64,000 bases of DNA, from assembly GCA_027574665.1 (NCBI GenBank), contig CM050656.1, forward strand, positions 16,009,501 to 16,073,500, read 5' to 3'. The translations under genes and the position numbers were made by a program. Below are positions 14,001 to 26,340 of this stretch, piece after piece. The number at the start of each line of letters is the position of its first letter. The first letter of the stretch is position 1. Origin of the DNA: Rhynochetos jubatus. Taxonomy: Eukaryota > Chordata > Aves > Eurypygiformes > Rhynochetidae. The notes below the pieces were generated by a model. The model had not been told where the DNA came from. It did not search any database and saw only the letters and a program-made list of their open reading frames with translations.

Positions 14001-15129
14001 ACAAAGCTAAAGTACTCCATTTACATATACAGTAAACATCTCTTCCCTCAGCAAACAGATTTGACTCAGACTGTCCTAGACAGCACTAGACTCTTTAATA
14101 CACACAAGATATTCTATTCAACTTTCTGTTCAGAAGAAGGTTATTCTCTAGAGTCTATGTTTTTGGCACAAAAAACTGTGATCTTTAAAGAATCTCTTTG
14201 GTAGTCTCAATGTAATTTTCAATTTTTATTACTTGGAGTCTTACAAAAGAAAAAGCAACCCAATCAACTCCTGTTAAAAAATCATCTTAATAACATGTTG
14301 CTTAGCAGACTTCTGTGTCCAGAATTGTTAAACACACATTGAAACTAAAATACTGTTTGGTGACTAGTCTTTCGCTCCCAAAGCCCACAGAGTCCTGCTA
14401 ACTCTAGTCAAACCTCAGTGGCAAAGGCAAACCTTTGAGTGTTCCTTTTAAAGAGTTAACCCAACCCCATGTTTGCTGCTTTTTAAATGGTGGTGTTTAG
14501 AGGTAACTAGACTTCTCAGGTGTACCACTTCCAGGTTGACTGGATGATTTTTAAACTTTTTCAGCCTAATTGTGCAGGGATTTACATGCCTTATCCTGTA
14601 TTCCAGACATCTATAAGAAGCAAGGACAGACAGAATTTTATACAAGGGAAAAGTCAGTACAACACAGGTATAGTCAGGTGCAGGTATACTCTTTGGCATA
14701 AAGCATAAAGAAATGCTGTGATAACCCTTGGAGGCCAAAAAATGCACAGTTAAGCTTAACCTGTCAGTATTCCTATCACCTGAACATGGTTTATGATTGT
14801 CACATACTTGAAATTAAAATGCTAGACAAATCTTAGCATGCAAAGCATTTTCCAGAAGATAAATCCAAAAGGAGTGAGAATAATTAAATCAACAGAGGAG
14901 TTACGTTCACTATTGCTGGCCCTATTATAGCAGTTACAGGCTGCACAGCAGTCCGTGGGAGCATAAGAAGAGTAGATAGAAAGAAGATGTAGTTTCTTAG
15001 CAAGAGAGTATTTCGTTTGGGTTGCTTTTATCCTATCCATTAAAAGTGACACCCGCCAAACTCTGATTATGGTGAGCTAGGCTTATATCAAATCCCTCCT
15101 TACTTTATGAACACCGGTTCAGTTTCTCA
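7913..15129. other. AT-rich non-coding stretch, no gene seen
   Basis: No recognisable gene or young transposon. The longest open frame is 139 codons at 9282-9701 (+). It has no family resemblance, and one or so frames of this length is expected by chance in this much DNA. Homopolymer A runs occur at 10280-10294 and 11020-11044. Confidence 0.6.
11020..11044. repeat. A25 homopolymer run
   Basis: Twenty-five consecutive A follow GGATATAT. No retroposed gene or SINE body is recognisable upstream, so it is called only as a simple repeat. Confidence 0.9.
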
Positions 15130-15178
15130 GTGTATGCTGTAATATTGCTACTGACTTCAGTGGTGCTATACCAGCTCC
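15130..15178. repeat. possible ancient amniote repeat relic
   Basis: The phrase TACTGACTTCAGTGGTGCTATACCAG resembles a very common old amniote interspersed repeat in which a CATTGACTTCAATGGAGTTACACCAG-like phrase recurs. The phrase is recalled, not searched, so this is a low-confidence call. Confidence 0.35.
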
Positions 15179-18100
15179 CTTTAGGTTAGGCTGGCTAAAT
15201 AAGTATTAAAACTCTGATGGTTTTCATACATTGTTAGTCTAGAGGTTTCCCCATATTCCCTTTTCATCTATTAATTGAGATAATTTTTATTATCTGTTTT
15301 TCTCTTTAGCCAATGACTCAGCATCTCTTTCCTTCTCTTCCCATTCACGTTCTATTGGTGTGAATATTGACACAGAACATGTTTATAATTGTTCCATGAA
15401 CAGCATATCATATAGAAAAAATATTACAAATAACTTCTGGGAAAGTAAAAGACAATGAGTCCTTTATAGAATCTCATTTAAAATGGATCGCAGCATCCTA
15501 TTGTATCCTGTTACAATATCAAAGGCATTACACTTAAATTAAAAAAAGCAGAAATAAGAGGAACCATGCAGACAAATGAAAATACTTTGCACAGGGGAAT
15601 AGATTTATTCTAATCCTGAAACTGTATATATATTAAAATCTTTATTATCAAGTAAAATCCTAGATGCTGTGAATAGGCCTATTCTAGTAATCCACAACTG
15701 AAATGATTTTTGGTATTCTTCTGGATCAAAAAAGGCCCCTTGGCCAACTTATGTCATAGGACTATGATCCAGAAAGAAAAAAGACTTTGAGGATTTGAGG
15801 ATTCGCATTACTTTAGTAGCTCTACACCTTAGCTTTGTTTTCCATGTCATCAGCTTTGAGAGACTAAGACACATTACCCTCAGTTCCTTTATTAACTGTG
15901 CTATCAAAGGCTTATGATCCCTGCATGACTTCAAGATCTCACTTCAACATCAACTTGGTTCGAGATCGATTCCACTTTTTGTCAATATTATTCAAAGACT
16001 CTGGATGTGCATCTCATCTTTTATTTAAGGCATCTATGTACTTGGTCATACTGAGGTAAGTACAGGTGTCATAAAAACAAGTACAGTTCTACTAACTTCA
16101 GACAAACAATCTACTGAAACTAGAACTGAATGTGGCCAATTGGCATTCAGATAAAAGTCCATCCATATCCTTAAAATCCATGTTTATTCTATTGCCATCT
16201 CCAAATAATGCCATCAACTATATTTTTATTAGAAAAATCTGTTTATGCTAATAATTAGAGGGTGGGATCTTAAAACACAGTAAGAATTTAAGTTAATAAT
16301 CTTTAATGATCGGCAAATCCAACTAATTCACAGTCTTCTCTATTTAGAAGATGATCAAAAATAAATCAAAAATATCTACTGGCCTGTACAATTCAGCAGT
16401 TTCAAATCCTTATTGGTACTGACTGTATGCATGTAACGTGTTTGTTTAATATACAAAACAAGAATCAGTCAAGAGGATTTTGGCTAAATATACCATTCCA
16501 CTAGATTTTTGTTTTCTGATTAGAGAGCCTCTGAGTAAAACTTTCAGCATACGCTCACACTCCCAACTGTTAACATCGTTCCCAGTGTTCACTGGCAACT
16601 TCTTTTGCTCTTCCTGTTAGAGATCACTTTTGTGTTACACTGTCTTTCAGCAGAGGGTAAATTATGCCCCAAAGTTAGAGGCATGAATGTCAAAAGAACA
16701 ATAAAAAAGTAGAACAAAATCAGTTTAAAAATTCAAGCAGCACTGTCTTGTAGCATTTGCTCAGCATTCTAGCAACCGACTCTCAGGATTGCACCAAGAA
16801 CAATGTGCTCTGAAACTATAACAAACAGAGGGATTTAATAATGCAGCTGGTTAGATAGGAATGAGCCCTAGAATGTTCCTAGTAGGCTATTGTTAATTTA
16901 ACAGGTTTCTCTCTCCAGCACCCTGGTCCTGGTCTATCTATCTCGATGCTGGGATAACAGGAGATGTGAGGCTGAGCTCTGAACATCCACACTAGAGACC
17001 TTTCGCAGCCCACCCTCCCAGCACACTCCCACACTAGCCTCTTCGCTTTATTGCCGTCCAGACCACAATACAGACGAAGCAACATCCAAGACTGTATAAC
17101 ACAGTCTCGGCATCTGTCCTGGACCCTGGACCTCTCCCTTTGTGAGAGAAATAAGCCATCAACTTAATGTAATCATTGATGGCATTTCAAAGGTTAAAAC
17201 TGTGCTGCAAGTATTCCCTCTTACTTCCTCTCATCTCTCTAGAGAAGACACCACTAGTTCTTTGAAACAGTAAATAAACCTTAAACCTTTACGTGTTCAA
17301 AGGAAATGCTGGCTTGTCTCAGAGAGCATTCCTTTTGACACAGCCTCCAAAAGCCTGCTCCCTGGCAAGTTCATCCTGTTCCTCAGGCAAGACCTGGGTA
17401 TTCCCTGCTGTGAAAGAGCAAGCCCTTCTTCCCCTTCTCCCTCAGTGGAAAGTACATCTTCTTTCTAGCCACGCTAACCTTTGACTTTGTCTAGAGCATA
17501 ACAGTATTCTCTCCTTTGAAAGCTTCCTGGAGGACTTCTTCCTTTAAAGCACAGAATTGCCCTAATTGGACCTCCAAGAATGACTGTCATCTTTTTTCAC
17601 ACTGCTTTACAAGCCCACTATCCTTCCCACCTCTCTATTCTGTGGTGTTAGAATTTGTTAGGTTTTAGATTAAAATAAATTAAAGGCAACTGCATGAGGT
17701 TAAAGGCACTTTAGGGTTTAAACCACTGTTATTGCAGTAGCTCTCTCCCTACTGTGGCACTTTCATGCATCCATCACATTGTCACTTCTCCTTTCAGTGT
17801 ACAATTGACAGAGAACAAGATGGAAACAGTCCATCAATCTAGTGTCACAGCTGTAATAAAAGTCTACAGAAGACCTGTAAAACTGTTTACACTCTCAGCT
17901 ATAGCACCAGTGTGCTGGCTGGTGCAAAGTATTCTACAGAACTGCAAAGAGGTAGCGTGCCATACAGAAAAACTGCTGTTTGAGGCATTTTGCAAGTACT
18001 AACTGCTTGCAGATACCACATCATAACAGGAGAGACTGAGGACAGCACAAACAAACACTTCTGCTGCTCCCACACTAAAAGCACCGATAGTTCTGCTACA

Positions 18101-21100
18101 CTTTCATCTGTCGGGCTGCATCTATTGTACACAATATGCTAAGGGACATAGTCACCCAAGTCACAAAGCACTTGTCTAAGTAAGCAACTAGTTCACAGCA
18201 AGCAAACATACCACACTTCTCAATGAACAGAAAAGTTTTCATCTATTTTTTGCATGCACCAGATATTCGCTTCACTTGGTAAGTTACAGGCAACACACCT
18301 GAGTGTGGATCTCTTGCACAAAAATACTAAAAGCCATAGTAAAGAGAGAACTGCCAGCTTTCAGAACAAGTAGCTTGTAACACGTAAATCCTCACTTATA
18401 ATTCACAACGTACAAATTCATTCCATGAATGCATGCTTTAGATGCTCTGCTCACAAATGAGACTTATCTTCAAGGAACATGAGACACAAACACGGCTATC
18501 TACTACCATTGCCATGCCCGGGAACAAAAATGCTAATACAAAAGTAAATGAAAGCAATAGGTAAGTGAAGAGAGAAAATCATCAAGATGGTGTATATTCA
18601 GGAGGGAAATAGAGAAGCATCAGAAACCAAATACACAGACAATATAAAGATGTCTGAGGAGACCGAATCTTAGGAAAAATATGTGTAACAAAATTCTACT
18701 TCAGAATACAGTAACTTTTTCTAAAAATACATACGCAGGTCATTGAATTTTTTTTTAGACATTAAACCTAATAGTAATTATATTTAAATGAAAGGAATCA
18801 CCTTTATTTTAAAGAGGATCAGGAAACATGCTCATCATCCTATGCACTGGCATGAAGAAAGCAATCAGTATACTAACTTGCTCCTTTGCCAGAATGAAAA
18901 CCAATCAAGGAATATCTTCACAGACATTCCAACAGATTACTTTTCCTAATAAATTAGAGACTCATTCTTTAATTTATTTATTTATTGCTCATTTTTTAAG
19001 TGATTGGCCCTTCTTTAGTACTATAATTTACAACAAAAGAGGGTTACAAAGCAGTTAAATTCCACACTTTTGGCCAGCTCTCTTCATAGTCTCTTTGTCA
19101 CAAATTCACTGGAGGAATGGTTTTGTTTATCAAATCATAATCAGATGTTTGCAGGGTGATCCAGAATATGAGCAATGGCAGATGTGTCTCAGTCTTTGTG
19201 TCACAAGATAATGATTTGAATTAACAAAAATTGTTTTGGTGAGGTCACGGATCTTTCTATCATCAAATAAGAGTTCAGAAATCTAGGTAATGAGGAGCAG
19301 CAGGAAAAGCAAGTGAGGGAATAGAATGAAAAATAAGATTTCTACTATTTTTTGATTCATCGAGACTAAGCCTTTAACTGTTCTAAGAAATAAGATTTTT
19401 TTTCTTCTTGGTTTTAAATAGCAGTTCCACTTCATCATTTATGTGGACATAGAAAAACGTGCTATAAAGAGAGAACTGCTAAAATCTGGGATTTAGGATA
19501 ATTCTTACCATATTGGCAATTGCTCTTTTTCTGAAAAACACAAAAGCTTTTCCTGAACAGGATAACCAAGAATGGCAAGAGGAAAGGTGAGGAGTCTTTT
19601 ATCATCCCAGCAAACACAGCGGTTAAAATTTTAAAAGACCCACAAAGGAAAGAAATTGTCTGCAACATGAACAAACTCACACTTGCATTATGGAGCTGAC
19701 TTCTACACATAATCCTTCCCTGCCAGAGCCACACTGGAGACTACATCCATGGGGTAATGCCCTGGTTCTTTTTCACTATTAATCACACTCTTAGAATTTT
19801 TTTTTTCTTTTTCCCCCAGGATTAAGAGCCCCTAAGTGTTGCAAAATCAGTTTTATGTCACATCTCCAGCTACCTGAATAGGCACGGATTTACTGGAGCA
19901 ATGGGGATTTACAGGAATTTCAATGAGTTCATCTCCCATAATGTTAGACCATGTAAATACACAGTAGTGCAGGACCTTATGTTAAATAAGGGCTGAATTC
20001 ACCTTCCCTGCCAACAAAGATTCAGTGGCCACAGCATAAATTAACAGATGCTCTCATAACCGGGAGAGTAGTAAGGTTGGAACACCACATTGTTAATAAA
20101 GGCATTCAAATGATGGAAAGAGTCCACTAGGTTATTGCTTCTGAAGGTGAAATAATACCTACATGGTTCCAGGATTAGGGATTTGCAAAAATGATGAAAA
20201 ATTTCTCTGATATTGTTGCTTAATGAAACCATGAAAGCAGGGCCTTCAAAGGTGCAGGAAGAATTATGATGCTTGGGCTTGCAGAGCCTCTGCCTGCCTA
20301 AAAACACCCTCCAGGTGTCTCAGTTTGGGACCCCACACCACAGTCCTGTGCTCTTTGAATCCTCTTGCCTCTAGCCCCTGCAACTGGCCTCAGTCTCTCC
20401 AGCACAAGAGAGACTATTCCCTCCACTGTTCAGAGAATCAATACTGACCTCCAAGATATTGTTTAAACTTAAGCAAACCCTTTCTGAGAAAATCCGCATC
20501 AAAAAGTTACTGCTTTTGTATACCTCTCAGAGCTGAACCACATCCAGGTTTTCTCAGACAGCAAATGAGGGAGCACAGATCCACCAAAATCAAAAGAATT
20601 AATTGGTACTATATTTGTGCCTATTTTCTCCACTTACCTTGAAAATATCCCTGGCCTTAATTCAGTGAGTGTCCTATAAGGAATCCAAATATTCTTTCTG
20701 TAGCTCCCAACTTCCCTAATCTAATTCTCCCTCTTCCCAGACTGGTTTCTACTAGCGATGGCTGGGCCTGCCTGTTACAAAACCATGCTCCACTCTTTTC
20801 TGTCCATAGCCTCCTCCTCATCTTTACAAATCCTCCCACCTTTTCTCATTTCCCCAGTACCTGTGGGTTTAAGCCCAGCATCAATATACTGCCCACCTGT
20901 GGAGACATTTTCTCTCCAGTCCCCCTAACAGTGAAGCCAGAGAAGATTTATTTCCCCTACATATGTCAAGGTTACAGTTCTGCGTTGTCATTCCACGTAA
21001 GATTTGGCAACCCTTTAGAGTAACCATTTCATGGATAAGTACACAGAAACTATTCCATCTTAGCACTAGGTGCTTGAGAGACTACACAATATAAGGCAGT

Positions 21101-22138
21101 TCTAAGCACAAGAATACAAATAGATTGATGAAAATAAATTGGAAGACATAGCTTTGGATCTAAAAAAAATTTTCACATGAATAACTTTCAATTTCTACCA
21201 AGATGACAAGCAGAGCTTTGTTGCTTTGTAAACAGGCTAAAGATCTAAAATGTTTGGCCTAACAATTTTGAACAACTGGCGTCACCTCAAACATTTAAGG
21301 AAGTATTAGTTAGTGGTGACTGTCCTTATGGGAAGCTATTTTTCTTGAAATCAATATACAGGAAAATTCACAGCAATTAGTGGATATTGCACATTGTGTA
21401 CACACATTTTGCATTATTTGCTGATTTTAATTGTTAAGTCTCACCCAAAGAGGATTTTGCAATTAGTCTTTTATCTATTTGATGCATTCTCAACACAGTG
21501 TTAGGCAGGACAGCTTTACATAAAGAATGTTCAGATGTTTGTATTAGATTAAGTAGGAGGGTGTTAATTGGCAAAATATCCCTCATTTTGATATTAAATA
21601 TGAGTATCATGCAGCATATTTTCAAGTTTATAAGGAAGCAGCACCTAAGTTCTGCACAATGTGTTAACTTTGCAGGTCTTGAAATGAATGATATATGCTC
21701 TTGCTAGTGTACAGATGGTCATTTATTTCCATGCCAAAATAATGATAGCTTTTCCTACCTTTTAACATCTGCCCTAAATTTATCTATTGTTGTGTTACAC
21801 TTAGTGAGTGTAATTTGAAGGCTCATCTGGGTTACATTTTCCAAACTACCCCATAGAGTCTGAGTCTTCTTGACTCTTGGGAAATCCAACCAGTCTGATG
21901 TTATTTTGGCAGCTCCTGTTTTCTAAGTTCCCTACTTTCTCTTTTCAACAGACAATTACTTCCTTCAGGTCTCCCATATGGACAGTAAATGGGATGCTAA
22001 CATCCTGTAGAGCTGCTAAATTCTAGTTCACTCAGTTCTGGAAACATCATGACTGCTCACTTTTTTCCATGTTTCCAGTGGTTTCTGTGACAGACCTTAC
22101 CTCAGGACCAACTCATTAAATAGAGTTGCCACTGAAAA
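15179..22138. other. AT-rich non-coding stretch, no gene seen
   Basis: No coding exon, RNA gene or young transposon is recognisable. Short open frames near 16879, 17293, 17754 and 20657 are under 85 codons, lack family motifs and read as chance. Slightly more GC-rich, pyrimidine-rich sequence lies at 17300-17470 and 20290-20420, without further structure. Confidence 0.55.
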
Positions 22139-22176
22139 GGTGTTTTCCAACATAAATGATTCTATGATTCCATGAT
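22139..22176 (+). mobile_element. CR1 LINE extreme 3' tail
   Basis: The segment ends in ATGATTCTATGATTCCATGA, the imperfect octamer repeat that closes avian CR1 elements. It is preceded by GGTGTTTTCCAACATAA, a diverged form of the usual pre-terminal phrase. Only the last few dozen bases can be recognised. The element is heavily 5'-truncated and old, with no coding capacity left. Confidence 0.5.
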
Positions 22177-22880
22177 CTTTTGTGTTCATTTTGCTGGAAG
22201 ATTTAAATCACTTAATACACATTTTGATTATACAGGTCTGGTTTTTCCCTACCTCAGTTGTTATTTTTTTAAATATAGTTTATTATTTCTCCCCATATTC
22301 CCCTTTAGAGCATTAACTGGTACCTGCCTGATAACTTGCATTGACTTACAGCCCCAGGCTGCTGTAAAAAGCATCCTGTGAGGACACACTTTGGTTATTC
22401 TTGGGAATTCTGTGTTCTGTAGATTTTTCTGCCCCAATTTTTCAGAAACAGTTTCAGAAACTAAAACTACATTAGAAAGCTCACTCTCCACTGCAGCACA
22501 AGATTTAATGCAAATTATCAAGATATTCTGCAACATTTATGAAAAATATTTAGGAAAGAAATAAGTAACATCTTTCTATTCAACTTATAAAACATTGCAA
22601 GGTCTACTCAGAAGTGCAATGGACTTCTTGTAAAGCCTTGACAGCAACAAATTTTGCTCATACATTCCTGCCCACTTGTCAGAACGCTAAATGAATGGAT
22701 TTTGTTCTTTGCCAAGCCAGTCCACCCTGCATTACCTTAGGGGTACTGAAAATGTTTATTATATGCATCAGTCTGCTGTTGCTGTTTATTATTTTGTTTA
22801 GATTTATTTAAAGTGCTCATCCATAGCTCTGTTACGTTATTCTGCTATTCATTTCCCTTAATCAGAACATTCAGTAAATG

Positions 22881-22898
22881 GTGTTGCTATAGCAACAC
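22881..22898. promoter_or_regulatory. candidate RFX X-box (18-bp perfect palindrome)
   Basis: GTGTTGCTATAGCAACAC is identical to its own reverse complement. Its core, GTTGCTATAGCAAC, fits the two inverted GTTGCY half-sites without spacer that RFX-family factors bind. What is seen is the palindrome and the consensus fit. Binding or function is inference, since there is no gene nearby to regulate in this window. Confidence 0.45.
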
Positions 22899-23449
22899 TG
22901 CAACTTTTCATATGACCAAATTCTTGTCTACCAAGGTCTGTGCAAAGAAATTTAAAAATAATACTATCAACGGCTAAAGTGGTCCAGAGATTCACCTAGA
23001 AAAAAGTCACCTCTCCCTTTGAGATCAGGCTTGCATGCTGGCATCAATTAAGGGTACACATAAGAGATACTTTCCCCTTGATATATGATGCACTTAAATG
23101 GAGGGCTAATAACAGAGCACGAAAGGGGTTTCTTCACCTTTGTGCACCACAGAGGATGCTTTTCATCCTCAGGTCTTCAAGGTGGACCAGCACAGCCTGA
23201 TGTTAAAGGCTAGAAATAGGTCAGAGATTCCCCATTAAATATGTAGTGACCCAAATTTCTATGCAAGTGGCACAGTGTAACAGTCCCTGTTAGTCCAGAC
23301 CAGCCAGTAATGCAGAAGTAGCAGTCTCTGGACCTAGGTTCACAGAGTAGAATTTGTTTCCCTATTTTCCTTGTGCTTGACCCACATAAAGCCCTCTCAG
23401 TAAAGATTTAGTATTTGAATTAAATTCACCAATCCACAGTTGTATTTCT

Positions 23450-23502
23450 CCAGCGTGAGTTACACTGACATAAAATGAAGTGGCGAATTAGGCCCTGAGG
23501 GC
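23450..23502. repeat. possible ancient amniote repeat relic
   Basis: The order GTGAGTTACACTGACATAAAATG followed by GAATTAGGCCCTGAGG resembles an old repeat tail common in amniotes (TTACACTGGTGTAAATG, then GAATCAGGCCC). It is strongly diverged and called by eye only. Confidence 0.35.
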
Positions 23503-24952
23503 TTTAGGAATGATGGGGCCTTTTGCAGGCCTTTTGGCTTGGGATGAGATTTTGCCCACAGTGAATACATAAAATAACTAGCAAACTCTTTTACTTTGAA
23601 TATCAGTTACAAGACCAAAGAGTCTTCATTACTCTACTGGCTGGGGATTGAAAGTTCCAAAATTAGAAAAGCTACTCAAGGAAAAAAAAAAAAATCTCTG
23701 CATGCTATAATTGAACTGGTTATGAAAAGAGCTGTGAAGAGACTATACAAGCGAGCCAGCGAATGTACTACTCAACAGAACAGCAGCAGCAAGAGGAATA
23801 GACACTGCAAGCCATTTCTAGGCCAACGAGGCACAGAGGGGGATAGCAGGCCAAATAATGAGAACAAAGAGAATTAAAAGTGCTTTACCAAAAGATTAAT
23901 TTCAAATGTTTATAACAAAGTTACACAAATACTTTAGTTCAGTAATTCAGTCTTAAAATAACGCAAATTAATCATACTTTGAGATCACATGCTCACTTAT
24001 AAAGTTTGTGGGTGGATTTTTAATAAATTTATCTAAATGCAGAGATTCGTATTAGGTTTTTTTATCTGTGTCTATTCCTTCTACTCACAGAAATTTTACT
24101 TCCCTTTGGTCCCATGTAACTCACTGGTTCTGTGTGATTATTCAAGGGAAGAGAGCAGCAAAGGAAGAGAAATGATGCAAACCTTTCTACGCATATTCTG
24201 GTTGTTGAAAAAATAACAATAAAATTAGTCCAAATAGAGAAAAAGTACAGCAACATACACACCAGAGGCAGATGATGACAGTCCTGTCACACAGATTTCA
24301 CGTCCTGTTCATAATTCAAATGATACAGGCCTCCTTCCCAGCTGGTTTTACTGACAGAGCATTCTGGAAGTTGTTCCAACAGCTTGGGATCTGGTAGTAC
24401 CATTTATTAAAACAAAACATGTATTTGGTTTCTCTGTGCTCCCTTAACCTTGTTATCATTAATTATTGTGTAGGAAATCAAAATATCATCTCTTTTCTTG
24501 GATTAATTTCATAGACATATCTAAAGCTGGGTGGTGTACTTCTGCCAAGCTACTTGGCTCAGCTTACGGTAACTCTGTTGCAGAGCAGTCTTTCTCGCTC
24601 AACCCTCCTACTCCATCACAGCTTAATATTTTCTTCTGTGCAATAGTTTGCTTTTTCCCTTGCATCACCTATTTGGTATTCTCTGTGGTTAGCTTAAAAG
24701 GCAAGAACACATTAATCAAGTCATTATCCTATATAATTATAATAAATATATAAGTTCTTCCCTAGGTATTTGTTGCATTACTAGTGAGTTTACACAGAAC
24801 ATCTACAGCACACGCTCTGCTTAGCAATGAGGACAATTACAGCAGGCTAAGTCACCAATTCCAGACCACCAATTAAGTCACCTTTTTTGGATCAACTCTA
24901 CCTGCCAAACTATATGAGGGGGTGAGTCCATGCCTACTTATAATGATTGTCC

Positions 24953-25073
24953 ATAGAATCATAGTATCATAGAATGGTTTGGGTTGGAAGGGACCTTAAA
25001 GGTCACCTAGTTCCAACCCCCCTGCCATGAGCAGGGACATCCTCCCCTAGACCAGGTTGTTCAAAGCCTCATC
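24953..25073 (-). mobile_element. CR1 LINE 3' end, 5'-truncated
   Basis: Read on the minus strand, this is the last ~120 bp of an avian CR1: the GCTCATGGCAGGGGGG phrase, GGTTGGAACTAGGTGACCT, TTAAGGTCCCTTCCAACCCA, then the terminal ATTCTATGATACTATGATTCT octamers. It is non-coding 3' UTR only. The 5' break at about 25073 is abrupt, as expected from incomplete reverse transcription. Well preserved, so younger than the tail at 22.1 kb. Confidence 0.9.
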
Positions 25074-26280
25074 ATGTATAATGATTTTTCCTTTTGCTTA
25101 TCTGCATCCTAGAAGTTGTGATGACAACGTTATTAGTGGCATACAGGATATATAGTAACACACACTGAAGCAAGCTGGGACTTAAATTCCATTTCACTTT
25201 GGGATTGTAGTATATCAAACCAAATTTCATTAGTACTGGATCCCCGGACACAGACTCCGCTTACTTGCTTCTCCTACGCACTCTAAGTATTTATAAAGCA
25301 CAAGCAATGCAGCATCTGAGCACCACACAACTGGCATATGGAATAAATCTTTTGTACAATATGAGACCAGCAATCAGCACAGAAAAATAAAAGCATTCTG
25401 AATCGTAACTGTAAATCTCATCCTACAGAGAACACGTTAATAGTTGTTAAATCTATCCATATGCATACAAATATCCCATTATGGTGGATCTACAGTCTTA
25501 TTAAATAGCTATCTTTCTTCCTATCGGTTAAATCAATCCCTCTTTCCTTTTTCTGAAACAAAGTACTCCATATTCTTTGTAGTTTGCACTCAGACTAATT
25601 TTATGTAAATTTGACAGACAAAATAACTTCATTTTTACTATGTACCACATTCAGCCAAGGCTTTGGGCTATATTTGGAATGGCAACCTTCCCCCATGCCC
25701 ATTCATTCATTAATCTGTTTTCCATAAATCTTGTTGCATAAATAATGTAAGTTCATTATAAATATAACTAATAATGAATCCAGCTTCAAACTATGAATAA
25801 ACTATGCTCTGGAGTTTTTCCAGTTTCCAAAGAATAAGAGTTTTTTTTCTGAGAAATGGTTGAAGAACCAACCATTTTGATCTGACACAACAGAAAATTA
25901 ATACTGTAATATGAAATTTCTAAAGTTGATATAATAGCCTCTGCTGGATGCATATAAAATCCCCGAGTTAAACGACTGTCACTGAAGCGCTCAGATACAG
26001 GGGATGGTTGGATGTCCAGCATGTGTTTGCTGTAGTACTCTGCTGAAATGCAGCTTTTATTAAGCCACGTATCTTGCGGAAAGTTTCTTTATAGCACTTA
26101 TTTTTACTTTGTTCTAACCCTGTTTTCTAGAAGAACATATGCTCAAATTTCAGAGTCTGAGGCAGACTGCTAGGTAGGGGAATAGAGAAAGCACTGCATG
26201 TCCTTTTACCAATATCAAATGAAGCTTTGTAGTTGGAATTTTTTTTCAACATTTAATGAAAAAGTGCAGATAAAAAACTA

Positions 26281-26340
26281 CCTGCAGAAGGCCTATCTGT
26301 TTATGTTTTACCTGCAGAAGGCCTATCTGTTTATATTTAA
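26281..26340. repeat. 30-bp tandem duplication, two copies
   Basis: Two head-to-tail 30-bp units, each starting CCTGCAGAAGGCCTATCTGT, differ at only two positions. It looks like a recent local duplication, not a microsatellite. Confidence 0.9.

Larger units (their letters stand above)
22177..24952. other. non-coding stretch with one palindromic motif
   Basis: No gene seen. It contains the 18-bp palindrome at 22881-22898 and a possible ancient repeat scrap at 23450-23502. An open frame of 93 codons at 23596-23877 is lysine-rich through an A tract and has no family resemblance. Confidence 0.55.

Noticed and set aside
15955-15975. GGTTCGAGATCGATTCC as a tRNA T-arm
   Set aside because: Stem and loop spacing are wrong for a T-arm, and no A box or acceptor stem is found upstream.
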